A stretch of DNA of 39,909 bases from Chthoniobacter sp. (GTDB lineage: Bacteria; Verrucomicrobiota; Verrucomicrobiia; Chthoniobacterales; Chthoniobacteraceae). The stretch covers positions 1-39,909 of the forward strand of contig JAQGOK010000176.1 of the NCBI GenBank assembly GCA_028293645.1. Direction: 5' to 3'. The notes beneath the pieces were generated by a model that worked only from the letters and a program-made list of their open reading frames with translations, ran no database searches and was not told where the DNA came from. Of the stretch, positions 25,815-34,434 are shown one piece after another (position 1 is the stretch's first letter; each line of letters opens with the position of its first letter). Made by a program: the position numbers and the translations under genes.

Positions 25815-26340
25815 GGGGGTTTCGATAAGAGAACTGCGGGACTGATTTCAAGTCCGGAACGGGGGCATTAACCGCACCGCGGCCAGCATTGCAAGTGCGC
25901 CGATCTCACGGGCGAAATCAGGCGGGTCACTGGTCGATCAGCTTGCCGCCAGGAGTTCTGGCCCGAACAGAGTTGCCATCTGAAATCGCTTGGGGCTTGG
26001 GCAATGGGTAACGCTCCTGATGGTGCATCAGCTGCCTGCGCCCTCGGCGTTGGCGCCCAAAAGTGCATGAACGCTCTAAGCCAGCGGAGCTCAGTCGCCC
26101 GTCCTTTCCACCACTGACATCTCGGGGAGGCAACCGACATGCGCCGGGTTTCCTGTTCCCGTAATCTCATGTGTCAGGGCGAGTTCATGACGCTCGCCAG
26201 GAGACAAGCTGTTGCAATTGGTGGTGTGGAAGGTGGGTCCCGGGCAGCCGGGACCCGCCTATATTACCAAGCGAGCCTGCGCCAGGCATCGGAACCCCGA
26301 AGCGTGACGCGCGCGACCGGTTCACCTATCAGTCCGCGGT
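25815..26340. other. Spacer between divergent operons with no recognised gene
   Basis: These 526 bases separate the gldA operon (minus) from the PQQ-propeller gene (plus), so both promoters must lie here, but I cannot point to convincing -35/-10 boxes. A minus-strand frame (TTG 26133 to stop 25927, 68 codons, containing RRGRRQLMHHQERYPLPKPQ) stays open, uses codons unlike the neighbours and matches nothing I know. A strong hairpin lies at 26232-26259. A smaller inverted repeat (GCGAG...CTCGC) occurs around 26180-26196. Confidence 0.5.
26232..26259. repeat. 12-bp inverted repeat/hairpin with 4-base loop
   Basis: GGTGGGTCCCGG pairs with CCGGGACCCGCC across the loop GCAG, with eleven Watson-Crick pairs and one G-U pair. 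It is about 80 bases upstream of the PQQ-propeller start. There is no T-run on either side, so an intrinsic terminator is unlikely. It may be a REP-like unit or an mRNA leader structure. Confidence 0.65.
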
Positions 26341-27804
26341 ATGCCTTTCCCCCGAATCTGCCGCGCGCTGGTAATTGTCTGCTTAGCGATCACCTTCTGC
26401 CCGCGGCTTCATGCTGCGGATCAACCGCAATGGGGTGAGGCCTGGAGCCGCAACATGGTTTCCGGGGAGACAGGCTTGCCGGCCAGCTTCGATCTCGAGA
26501 CCGGCCGCAATGTGCAATGGATCGCGCAGCTTGGCACCGAGACGCATGGTATGCCGATCATCGCCGGCGGACGCGTTTTCATCGGCACCAACAACGGCGA
26601 GCCCCGCGATCCGACGCAGACCGGCGACTGTGGAGTGCTGATGTGCTTCGACGAGAAGGATGGTCGTTTTCTGTGGCAACACGCGTGGCCGAAGCGGGCC
26701 GAAGATCCTTACTTCGATTGGCCGAAAACCGGAATGTCATCGCCGGTCACCGTCGAAGGCGACCGCGCTTACGTGGTCAACAATCGTGGCGAAGTCGTCT
26801 GCCTGGACACGCGTGGTGCAGGTGAGGGGATCGCATCGAAAGTGCACTGGACCTTCGACCTCAGCAGCGGCGCAGGCATTTGGTCGCACGACGGCGCGCA
26901 CAGCTCGATCCTGATCCGCGGTGAGCACCTTTACCTGAACACCGGCACCGGCGTGGACAATTCGCATCGCGTGATCCGCACGCCCGACGCGCCGAGCCTG
27001 GTGGTGCTCGACAAGGCGAGCGGACGTCTGCTTGCGCGGGAGAAGGAAGGCATTGCGCCGAAAATTTTTCACTGCACCTGGTCCTCGCCAGCGCTGGGTG
27101 AGGTTGATGGACGGCCGGCGATCTTCTTTGCCGCGGGGGACGGCATCGTGCGCGCTTTTGAGCCGCTCGAGAGCATGCCGCCGGAAGGCACCGTCGCCAC
27201 CTTGCGCAAGGTCTGGCAATTCGATCCCGATCCGACGGCACCGAAGGAGCAGGTCCACCGCTTCACGAGCAATCGACAGATCGGACCGAGCAACATTTAC
27301 GGGATGCCGGTGCTGCTCGGGAAACGCCTGTTCGTCGCCGGTGGTGGCGATGTCTTTTGGGGCAAAAACGAGGCATGGCTCAAATGCGTGGACACCAGCA
27401 AACCCGGCGACGTGACGGCTGCGGGGCCGCTCTGGAGCTACGCGCTCGATCGGCACACGCTCTCCACCCCGGCGGTGCACAACGGTCTGGTTTTCGTCTC
27501 CGACACGAGTCGCAACGTCCATTGCGTGGACGCGGAGACGGGCGCAGCCGTATGGGTTCACCCGACGAAAGGTGACTACTGGGCCTCACCCCTGGTCGCG
27601 GACGGGAAGGTTTACATCGGTTCGCGCAAAGGTGATTTCTGGATCTTCGCCGCCAGCCGGGAAAAGAAGGTGCTCGCGACGGTGGACTTCAAAAGACCAA
27701 TCAGCGCCACGCCAATCGCAGCCAATGGGGTGCTCTACGTAGCAACGATGACGCAGCTTTATGCGTTGCGTGAAGGCGTCGAACTGAACGGGGCAAAGCC
27801 TTAG
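26341..27804 (+). CDS. Secreted PQQ-type beta-propeller repeat protein
   Basis: The 487-residue protein begins with a signal peptide (RALVIVCLAITFCPRLHA|AD, about 25 residues). The characteristic opening PQWGEAWSRNMVSGETGLPASFD then leads into blades built from the PQQ-like repeat (G.v.....G.v.alD..tG...W): HGMPIIAGGRVFIGTN, LMCFDEKDGRFLWQHAW, SSPVTVEGDRAYVVNNRGEVVCLDT, LVVLDKASGRLLA, STPAVHNGLVFVSDTSRNVHCVDAETGAAVWVH, ASPLVADGKVYIGSRKG and ATPIAANGVLYVATMTQLYAL. It resembles the BamB-like or quinoprotein-like propellers common in Planctomycetes and Verrucomicrobia, which seldom bind PQQ. It is probably periplasmic; partner or substrate is unknown. The next gene starts 54 bases later on the same strand. 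Confidence 0.88.
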   Translation: MPFPRICRALVIVCLAITFCPRLHAADQPQWGEAWSRNMVSGETGLPASFDLETGRNVQWIAQLGTETHGMPIIAGGRVFIGTNNGEPRDPTQTGDCGVLMCFDEKDGRFLWQHAWPKRAEDPYFDWPKTGMSSPVTVEGDRAYVVNNRGEVVCLDTRGAGEGIASKVHWTFDLSSGAGIWSHDGAHSSILIRGEHLYLNTGTGVDNSHRVIRTPDAPSLVVLDKASGRLLAREKEGIAPKIFHCTWSSPALGEVDGRPAIFFAAGDGIVRAFEPLESMPPEGTVATLRKVWQFDPDPTAPKEQVHRFTSNRQIGPSNIYGMPVLLGKRLFVAGGGDVFWGKNEAWLKCVDTSKPGDVTAAGPLWSYALDRHTLSTPAVHNGLVFVSDTSRNVHCVDAETGAAVWVHPTKGDYWASPLVADGKVYIGSRKGDFWIFAASREKKVLATVDFKRPISATPIAANGVLYVATMTQLYALREGVELNGAKP

Positions 27805-27858
27805 CGCCTGGTCGGGTCGGAATACGGCCGCGGTCTCAGCCCGCCGCGTTTACTGCGG

Positions 27859-29127
27859 ATGGCCACGCTTTCGTCGCTCCGCATCTCGGTCGCAGGCATC
27901 GGTTTAGCACTAAGCCTCGGATTTGCGGGCTGCTCCTCGCGGGGCGGGTTGGAGCGCCCGTTGGTCTCAGGTTCCACGGTGCATTCGTCGGGTTTCGAGA
28001 ACTCGCTCGGTTCGCTCCTCGGCGGTACGCTCGTTCCCGGCAATCGCATCACCACCCTGCGTGACGGCGACGAGATCTTTCCCGCCATGCTGGCCGGCAT
28101 CGGGAGTGCCCGGCGGACGATCACTTTCGAGAGCTTTGTTTTTTACCACGGGGATGTGCCGGCGCAATTCGCCGCCGCGCTCGCCGAGCGGGCTCGTGCC
28201 GGGGTGAAAGTCAAAGTCATCCTCGACGCCAATGGCGCTAAAAAATCGCGCCGTTACCATCGCGACCTTCGCGATGCGGGAGTCGATCTGGTGATCTACC
28301 ATCGTGCGCTTTGGCCGGACATCCGTCGTTACAATCACCGGACCCACCGCAAGCTGCTGGTCATCGACGGCACGGTCGGCTTCATCGGCGGCGTAGGGAT
28401 CGCCGATGAGTGGAAAGGACGCGCCTCGAAACCGGATGAATGGCGCGATCTGCATTACCGCGTGGAAGGTCCGGTGGTGGCGCAACTGCAGGGAGCGTTC
28501 AATGACAACTGGTTCAAGTCCCGAAAGGAAATCCTGCACGGGCCGGAATACTTCCCGCCGCTGCGTAGTGCCGGCTCTGCGCGCGCAGGCGTGTTTTTCA
28601 GCTCACCACGTCACGGCCGTCACACCGTCGATCTGATGTATCACCTCGCGCTTTCCGCAGCGCGCGAATCGGTGATGATCGAGAACGCTTACTTCCTGCC
28701 CGACGACGCTCTCGTGGATGCGCTCTGCGCCACGGCGCACCGCGGTGTCAAAGTCCGTGTGATCATGCCTGGTGAGCACATCGATCAGAAAGCCGTTCGG
28801 CGCGCTTCGCGCAAACGCTGGCCGAAGCTGCTGGCCGCGGGCGTCGAGCTCTACGAATTCAAGCCGACGATGATCCATTCCAAGCTGTTAATCGTCGATG
28901 GCCGCTTTGTTTCCGTCGGCTCCTCGAACTTCGATCCGCGTTCCCTCGCGATTAATGACGAAGCCAATCTGAACGTGCTCGATCCGGCGTTTGCGCGCGA
29001 GCAGACCGGCCTTTTCCTCCGCGATCTCCGCCTCTCCGAGCCGGTGAAGGGTCGCGGCAGCAAGCCCGCGGACGTCGCCGAGTTGCCGGTTCAAGCCGCG
29101 CAAGCACCGGTCGAATCGCAGCTTTGA
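27859..29127 (+). CDS. Cardiolipin synthase/phospholipase D-like lipoprotein
   Basis: The 422-residue protein has two HKD motifs: H163-x-K165-x4-D170 (HRKLLVID) and H340-x-K342-x4-D347 (HSKLLIVD), followed by GSSNFDPRSL. This is the phospholipase D superfamily signature used by cardiolipin synthases, which join two phosphatidylglycerols. Unlike usual ClsA, it lacks two N-terminal membrane helices. Instead it has a short hydrophobic leader ending GFAGC (Cys 25), a possible lipobox, so it may be anchored by lipid; the F at -3 makes this less sure. It could be a ClsB/C-type enzyme or another PLD hydrolase. It follows the PQQ-propeller gene. Confidence 0.88.
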   Translation: MATLSSLRISVAGIGLALSLGFAGCSSRGGLERPLVSGSTVHSSGFENSLGSLLGGTLVPGNRITTLRDGDEIFPAMLAGIGSARRTITFESFVFYHGDVPAQFAAALAERARAGVKVKVILDANGAKKSRRYHRDLRDAGVDLVIYHRALWPDIRRYNHRTHRKLLVIDGTVGFIGGVGIADEWKGRASKPDEWRDLHYRVEGPVVAQLQGAFNDNWFKSRKEILHGPEYFPPLRSAGSARAGVFFSSPRHGRHTVDLMYHLALSAARESVMIENAYFLPDDALVDALCATAHRGVKVRVIMPGEHIDQKAVRRASRKRWPKLLAAGVELYEFKPTMIHSKLLIVDGRFVSVGSSNFDPRSLAINDEANLNVLDPAFAREQTGLFLRDLRLSEPVKGRGSKPADVAELPVQAAQAPVESQL

Positions 29128-29211
29128 TGGGCTGACACTCCGGGCTGAGTGACCAACTGTTGAACGGGGCTTGGATTCAGCGGGAGTGCCCGCGTAGTCT
29201 CGCCGATCCGT

Positions 29212-31512
29212 ATGACCGAGCCCGCCATTACTCCCGCGCTGATTGCAAAACACGGCCTCACGCCGGAGGAATACGAGCGCGTCAAAACGATCCTCGGCCG
29301 CGAGCCGAACTTCACGGAACTCGGGATTTTCTCGGTGATGTGGAGCGAGCATTGCAGCTACAAAAACACTCGGCTGCAGTTGAAGAAGTTCCCGACCACC
29401 GGGCCGAGCGTGCTGGTCAAGGCAGGCGAGGAAAATGCGGGCGTGATCGACATCGGCGACGGCTGGGCGGTCGCTTTCAAAATGGAAAGCCACAACCACC
29501 CAAGCGCAGTCGAGCCGTTCCAAGGCGCGGCCACCGGCGTGGGCGGGATCATTCGCGATATCTTCACGATGGGCGCCCGGCCGGTTTTCTCGCTCAACTC
29601 ATTGCGCTTCGGCCCGATCACCGAAACTTTGCCGATTGGGGGAGATGAGTCGCCCTCGGACCAATCGGAAATTGCCAATCGCCAATCGGCAATCCGCAAG
29701 AACCGTCGCTTGTTCGCCGGAGTCGTCGGCGGCATCTCGCATTACGGGAACTGCATCGGCGTGCCGACGATCGGCGGGGAGATTTATTTCGACGAAAGCT
29801 ACAACGGCAACCCGCTGGTGAACGTCTTTTGCCTCGGCGTGCTCCGACACGAAGAGATCGCTCGTGGCGCCGCGCACGGGATTGGGAATCCGGTATTTTA
29901 TGTCGGTGCGGAAACCGGTCGCGATGGACTCGCCGGCGCGGCGTTCGCCTCGCGGGATCTCACTGAGGAGTCCAGGGAAGACCGGCCGGCGGTGCAGGTC
30001 GGCGACCCGTTTCGCGAGAAGCTGCTGCTCGAGGCGTGTCTCGAGTTGCTGGCGACGGACGCGGTGGCCGGCATCCAGGACATGGGCGCTGCCGGGCTGA
30101 CGTGCTCGACGTGCGAAACGGCGAGCCGCGGCGGCACCGGTGTGGAGATCGATCTCGCGAAAGTGCCGAAGCGGGAGCAGGGGATGACGCCTTACGAGAT
30201 CATGCTCAGCGAGTCGCAGGAGCGGATGTTGATCATCGTGAAGAAGGGGCAGGAGAAGGTGGTGCAGGACATCTTCGAAAAGTGGGATCTGCCTTACGCC
30301 GAAGTCGGCACCGTGCGCGACGATGGCATGATGCGCGTTCTGATGGACCGGAAACTGGTTGCGGAGATCCCGGCGGCCAAACTCGCGGACGAAGCACCCG
30401 TGTATGCGCGCGAAGCTAGAGCACGGCCAACTGCCGAACAACTCGACCTGGCCAGCCTCGGCGAGGATTCACCGCAAGCTTCGCACGCGGCGCTGCTGCA
30501 ACTGCTGGCCCACCCGAGCATCGCTTCCAAGAACTGGGTCTGGCGGCAATACGATCACATGGTCCGTGCCGGAACGTGTGTGCCGCCCGGCAGCGATGCG
30601 GCGGTTTTTCTGATTCGCGAGGCAGGCAAATTCGTCGCCGCGACCAGCGATTGCAACGCTCTCTACTGCTCGCTCGAACCGCGCAACGGCGCGCGCATCG
30701 CGATCGCTGAAGCCGCACGGAACCTGGCGTGCAGCGGTGCCGTGCCGCTGGCGGTGACCGACAATCTGAACTTCGGCAATCCGCACCATCCGGAAAACTT
30801 CTGGCAGATCACCGAATGCGTGGATGGCCTGGCGGAGGGCTGCCTCGCCTTCAACACGCCGGTCACCGGCGGCAACGTCTCGCTCTACAACCAAAGCCCC
30901 GCCGGCGCGATCGATCCGACTCCGACGGTCGGCATGGTCGGTCTGATCGAGGACGAGAAACACATCACGCGCTCGCATTTCCAACACTCGGGTGACGCGA
31001 TCATCCTGCTCGGCGAACTCGGGCAAAATCTCGGCGCCTCGCAGTTTGTCGCGGTCATGACCGGCCGCAAAGTGGGTCCGGTGCCGCAACTCGACTTTGC
31101 CAAAGAGCGGGCGCTGCACGATGCGCTGCGTTCGCTGATCAAGTCCGGGCTGGTCCGGAGCGCGCATGACTGCAGCGAAGGCGGCCTGGCGGTGGCCCTC
31201 GCGGAGAGCTGCATCTCAAACCCTGAGCACCGGTTCGGCGCGACGATCTCGTTCGGTGCGCTCGGCAACAATACCCGGCTCGACGAGTTGCTCTTCAACG
31301 AGGCGCAATCGCGGATTGTCATCAGCACCACGGCGAACAACGCGAGCGCGGTGCTGGCGTTGCTGGAATGGCGCGGCATCCCTGCGCGTCGGCTCGGCAC
31401 GGTGGGCGGCGATGCGTTGCAGATCAGCGTCGCGGGTCACGATCTCACCTGGCCGCTGGCGACGCTTCACGACGCTTGGTACGAGTCGATCGCCCGCGCG
31501 ATGCAAAGCTAG
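29212..31512 (+). CDS. purL: Phosphoribosylformylglycinamidine synthase subunit PurL
   Basis: The 766-residue protein is the small-type PurL, which makes FGAM from FGAR, ATP and glutamine-derived ammonia in purine synthesis and needs PurQ and PurS (not in this window). Visible landmarks are [13 protein letters not shown] (42-53), the ATP-site [33 protein letters not shown] (92-124), [13 protein letters not shown] (178-190), [15 protein letters not shown], and in the second half [32 protein letters not shown] and [19 protein letters not shown]. Between LRFGPITET and [11 protein letters not shown] there is an extra segment of about 23 residues (140-162) encoded by a repeat-like insertion; typical PurL proteins (about 740 residues) lack it. 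The frame stays open, so the protein is probably still made. Confidence 0.96.
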   Translation: MTEPAITPALIAKHGLTPEEYERVKTILGREPNFTELGIFSVMWSEHCSYKNTRLQLKKFPTTGPSVLVKAGEENAGVIDIGDGWAVAFKMESHNHPSAVEPFQGAATGVGGIIRDIFTMGARPVFSLNSLRFGPITETLPIGGDESPSDQSEIANRQSAIRKNRRLFAGVVGGISHYGNCIGVPTIGGEIYFDESYNGNPLVNVFCLGVLRHEEIARGAAHGIGNPVFYVGAETGRDGLAGAAFASRDLTEESREDRPAVQVGDPFREKLLLEACLELLATDAVAGIQDMGAAGLTCSTCETASRGGTGVEIDLAKVPKREQGMTPYEIMLSESQERMLIIVKKGQEKVVQDIFEKWDLPYAEVGTVRDDGMMRVLMDRKLVAEIPAAKLADEAPVYAREARARPTAEQLDLASLGEDSPQASHAALLQLLAHPSIASKNWVWRQYDHMVRAGTCVPPGSDAAVFLIREAGKFVAATSDCNALYCSLEPRNGARIAIAEAARNLACSGAVPLAVTDNLNFGNPHHPENFWQITECVDGLAEGCLAFNTPVTGGNVSLYNQSPAGAIDPTPTVGMVGLIEDEKHITRSHFQHSGDAIILLGELGQNLGASQFVAVMTGRKVGPVPQLDFAKERALHDALRSLIKSGLVRSAHDCSEGGLAVALAESCISNPEHRFGATISFGALGNNTRLDELLFNEAQSRIVISTTANNASAVLALLEWRGIPARRLGTVGGDALQISVAGHDLTWPLATLHDAWYESIARAMQS
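29629..29700 (+). repeat. Heptamer-type repeat insertion inside purL, with inverted ends
   Basis: Within purL the run 29671-29698 reads as four related 7-base units: ATTGCCA, ATCGCCA, ATCGGCA, ATCCGCA. The segment is bounded by an 11-base inverted repeat, TTGCCGATTGG at 29629-29639 and CCAATCGGCAA at 29682-29692, with another partial copy (CCAATCGGAA) at 29661-29670. It adds residues including [12 protein letters not shown] to PurL without breaking the frame. Similar short tandem GCCAATC-type repeats are often intergenic in soil bacterial genomes; here it sits inside an essential gene. Confidence 0.75.
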
Positions 31513-31613
31513 CTCTTCGGATCGTCGGCGCGCAGCGTCGGCCTGAGGCGATAATCGGGCCTTGAGTTGGGGCCAAACGGCGCAAATCGCGCGAACTCTG
31601 GAGAAAGCCGCTC

Positions 31614-32504
31614 ATGAAAACCCAGATTCCTCTCGATCCCAGCTCCGTTGCCGATTTGCCCAACCAGTCTGACGACAGCACGCACGAGATTGCCCCGGAT
31701 CTCGCCTACCAGCGGCTCGCCATGGTCAACGTGGTCTTTTACGGCGTAGCCGGAGCAGGGGATCGGCAGTGGGTGCTGATTGATGCAGGAGTCATGGGCT
31801 TCACGGGACGGATCGAAGCGGCGGCCGAGGAGCGCTTCGGCGTTGGCTCTCGTCCGGCAGCAATCGTCATGACGCATGGTCACTTCGACCACATCGGCGG
31901 TCTGGAAAAGCTGGCGGAACGTTGGGACGCGCCCATTTACGCGCACGCGCTGGAGCTTCCGTATTTAAATGGTACCGCGTCGTATTCGCCGCCCGACCCA
32001 AGCGTTGGAGGTGGCATCATGCCTTTGCTGTCGCCGCTGTTTCCGCGCGGCCCGATCGACGTCAGCCGTTGGCTCCAGGTTTTACCGGTGGATGGTTCGG
32101 TTCCCGGCATGCCCGGCTGGCGTTGGGTTCACACGCCGGGGCACACGCCCGGTCACGTTTCGTTTTGGCGGGAAGCGGACCGGACCATCATCGCGGGTGA
32201 CGCATTCATCACCACGCGGCAAGAGTCGGCGTATGCGGTGGCGGTGCAAACACCGGAGATGCATGGGCCGCCGATGTACTTCACTCCGGATTGGGACTCC
32301 GCGCGGACCTCAGTCAATGCGCTCGCTGCGCTGGAACCCGAGCTGGTGGTCACCGGTCATGGACGCGCGATGCGGGGAGCAGAAATGCGTTCCGCGTTGC
32401 ACTTGCTGGCCCGTGACTTCGATCAGATCGCCGTGCCGGAGCAGGGTCGCTACGTCAACCATCCCGACCGGCCGGAAGATGGCAGCGCATATCGGCCAGC
32501 CTGA
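31614..32504 (+). CDS. MBL-fold metallohydrolase
   Basis: The 296-residue protein has the metallo-beta-lactamase fold: strand WVLIDAGV, the metal motif THGHFDHIGG (H88, H90, D92, H93), TPGHTPGHVSFW (H181), AGDAF (D196) and a final VTGHGRAM with the last His. It therefore binds two metals, usually zinc, and hydrolyses a thioester, phosphoester or lactone; the substrate cannot be told from sequence. No leader is present, so it is cytosolic. GGAG lies 9-10 bases upstream of ATG 31614 and supports that start. It is a single gene, convergent with htrA across a strong terminator. Confidence 0.92.
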   Translation: MKTQIPLDPSSVADLPNQSDDSTHEIAPDLAYQRLAMVNVVFYGVAGAGDRQWVLIDAGVMGFTGRIEAAAEERFGVGSRPAAIVMTHGHFDHIGGLEKLAERWDAPIYAHALELPYLNGTASYSPPDPSVGGGIMPLLSPLFPRGPIDVSRWLQVLPVDGSVPGMPGWRWVHTPGHTPGHVSFWREADRTIIAGDAFITTRQESAYAVAVQTPEMHGPPMYFTPDWDSARTSVNALAALEPELVVTGHGRAMRGAEMRSALHLLARDFDQIAVPEQGRYVNHPDRPEDGSAYRPA

Positions 32505-32590
32505 GCGTCCGAAAATGAGAGCGGCTGGTTGACATCCGCAGACCACCGGACGAAGGTGCGCGCCCTCCAAATCCGTATGGACGCGAAAAT

Positions 32591-32658
32591 GGCAATAGGA
32601 GTTGGTGACTCTGGCGGATGATAGCCCGCCTGTTGGGTTCGATTCCCACGTTGCCGCC
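32591..32658 (+). tRNA. Degenerate tRNA or tRNA-like sequence
   Basis: The segment shows most of a cloverleaf. GGCAA (32591-32595) pairs with TTGCC (32651-32655). TA precedes a D stem GGAG/CTCT around a TTGGTGA loop. An anticodon-like stem GGCGG/CCGCC (32613-32617/32626-32630) closes an 8-base loop, ATGATAGC. A T arm TGGG-TTCGATT-CCCA follows. Defects are two bases apparently missing from the acceptor 5' strand, an oversized anticodon loop, a short variable region and a T stem of only 4 pairs. If T32619 is position 33, the anticodon would be GAT (Ile), but this is uncertain. No CCA is encoded in register. It is 16 bases upstream of a strong terminator, so it may be transcribed. I favour a decayed tRNA over a functional one. 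Confidence 0.4.
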
Positions 32659-32673
32659 TCGCTCCAACAAAGA

Positions 32674-32702
32674 AAAAGGCCCCGCTTTCCGCGGGGCCTT
32701 TT
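32674..32702. terminator. Bidirectional intrinsic terminator
   Basis: A 12-bp perfect stem (AAAAGGCCCCGC pairing with GCGGGGCCTTTT) closes a 5-base loop (TTTCC). It gives an A-rich upstream arm and T-rich downstream arm on both strands. It separates the convergent MBL-fold gene plus tRNA-like element (plus strand) from htrA (minus strand) and fits termination in both directions. Confidence 0.92.
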
Positions 32703-32732
32703 CGTTTGAATCAGCGGTTGTTTCGTCGGCGA

Positions 32733-34292
32733 TCAATCCTTGCGCTGGACCAACACGTAGCGAGTCGAGCCTCGGCTGGAGACCCGGAGCAGGACGCTCT
32801 TTTCTTTCTTCAGTTTCTCGCTCAGCTCGACCGCTTGCTTCGAGCTGGTGATCGGCTCGCGACTGACTTCCAGAACCACGTCGCCCACCCGGATGCCTGC
32901 GTCCGCGCTGGGTGAATCGGGATCGACCTTCGTCACCACCACCCCGCTTTTCACCGTCTCCGGAATCTCATATTGCTTCCGCGCCTCCGCGTCGAGATCG
33001 CCAACTGTGACGCCGTCGAGCACGTCCGGATCCTGGGTTTTGTTTTCAACGGGACCGCCGGCGATTTGAGTTCCCGGACGTTCGGCGAGTTCGACACTTA
33101 CGACCTTCTCCTTGCCTTCGCGGAGGATTTTCACGTCCACCTTGGCACCGGGAGGGAGCGCCGCGACCAGCAATTGCAGTTCGCGCGGTCCTTCGACCTT
33201 TTTGCCATTCACGTCCACCACGACATCGCCCGAGAGGATGCCGGCCTTTTCCGCGGGGCTCTTGGGCTGCACTTCGCTGACCAGCGCTCCCGCGCTGCTG
33301 TCGATCTTGAAGGCTTTGGCCAGTTCTTCACTCAGCGGCTGGAGACCAATCCCGAGGAAGCCGCGCGTCACGCGACCCGTCTTGATGATGCTGTCCATCA
33401 CGCTGTGCGCCAGGTTTGCAGGGATGGCGAAGCCGATGCCCTGGTTGCCACCACTGCGGCTGAAGATCGCGGTGTTCACACCGATCAAGCGGCCTTCAGT
33501 ATCGACAAGGGCCCCACCTGAGTTGCCCGGATTAATGGAGGCGTCGGTCTGGATGAAGTTCGCGTAGTCCGTGATCCCGGTTTCGGAACGACCAAGCGCG
33601 CTGACGATTCCCTGCGTTACGGACTGGACGAGTCCAAAGGGATTCCCAACCGCAATGGCGAGATCGCCGACCCGCAGCTTATCGCTGTCTGCGAAAGTGA
33701 TCGGCTTCAGGTTTTTCGCGTCGATCTTCAACACCGCCATGTCGGTGCCGGGATCGGTGCCGATCTTCTTGGCGGTGTATTCGTGCTTCTCGTTGCCGAT
33801 CGTTACGAGGATCTCGTCCGCGCCTTCGATGACGTGATTGTTCGTGAGAATGTGGCCGTCAGGGCTGACGATCACGCCCGAACCGAGACCGACTGCCCGC
33901 CGCTTCCGTGCGCCGGGTTGCCGGTTCCCGGGAGCTTCGTTTTCGTCCTGCTCCGGGATGCCGAAGAACCGACGGAACATCGGGTCATTGAGGTTCGGAT
34001 TGTCGAGGTTGCGCCGAACCATCTTTGAGGTCGAAATCGTGACCACGCTCGGCGCCACTTTCTCAACGACTGGCGCGAAGGTGGTCAACCCTGCCATTTG
34101 TGGAAGCGGAGTGGCGTCCACTTTCACTGGCGGGAGTTTGCCGTCGCCGGCGGGTGTGGCAGGAGCAGCCGCCACCGGCGGAGCAGCAGGCGCCGGAGCC
34201 TGGCTGAGCGCGAGCGGCGCAAAGAGGGTGGCAAGGGCGAGTTGCCCGGCCAGAATCGAGCGAGTCGAAAGAGTATGGGAGAGGTTTTTCAT
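32733..34292 (-). CDS. Periplasmic serine protease of the DegP/HtrA family (two PDZ domains)
   Basis: The 519-residue protein starts with a signal peptide (LAGQLALATLFAPLALS|QA) and a Pro/Ala-rich linker. The trypsin-like domain holds the triad His 153 (TNNHVIEGA), Asp 184 (GTDMAVLKI) and Ser 258 (NPGNSGGAL), with LGSGVIVSPDG before the His loop. Two PDZ domains follow, at about 290-385 (RGFLGIGLQPLSEELAKAF) and 410-510 (GVVVTKVDPDSPSADAGIRVGDVVLEV). This is the Do/DegQ architecture: a periplasmic protease-chaperone that removes misfolded envelope proteins, usually under envelope-stress control. It is divergent from the NUDIX gene; the upstream region is about 140 bases. Confidence 0.95.
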   Translation of the reverse strand: MKNLSHTLSTRSILAGQLALATLFAPLALSQAPAPAAPPVAAAPATPAGDGKLPPVKVDATPLPQMAGLTTFAPVVEKVAPSVVTISTSKMVRRNLDNPNLNDPMFRRFFGIPEQDENEAPGNRQPGARKRRAVGLGSGVIVSPDGHILTNNHVIEGADEILVTIGNEKHEYTAKKIGTDPGTDMAVLKIDAKNLKPITFADSDKLRVGDLAIAVGNPFGLVQSVTQGIVSALGRSETGITDYANFIQTDASINPGNSGGALVDTEGRLIGVNTAIFSRSGGNQGIGFAIPANLAHSVMDSIIKTGRVTRGFLGIGLQPLSEELAKAFKIDSSAGALVSEVQPKSPAEKAGILSGDVVVDVNGKKVEGPRELQLLVAALPPGAKVDVKILREGKEKVVSVELAERPGTQIAGGPVENKTQDPDVLDGVTVGDLDAEARKQYEIPETVKSGVVVTKVDPDSPSADAGIRVGDVVLEVSREPITSSKQAVELSEKLKKEKSVLLRVSSRGSTRYVLVQRKD

Positions 34293-34434
34293 GGTTGAGA
34301 TTTGCTGGGTTGCACCAGCGTGGCGTCTCTAGACAGAGCCGCTCACGGTGCGTTCAAATGGAGGATTCGTCCGTCGAGCACCGGGTCGGCGGGTTTCGTT
34401 TGCCTTCAATCGGCCCCCGAGGCATGGAGCGCGC

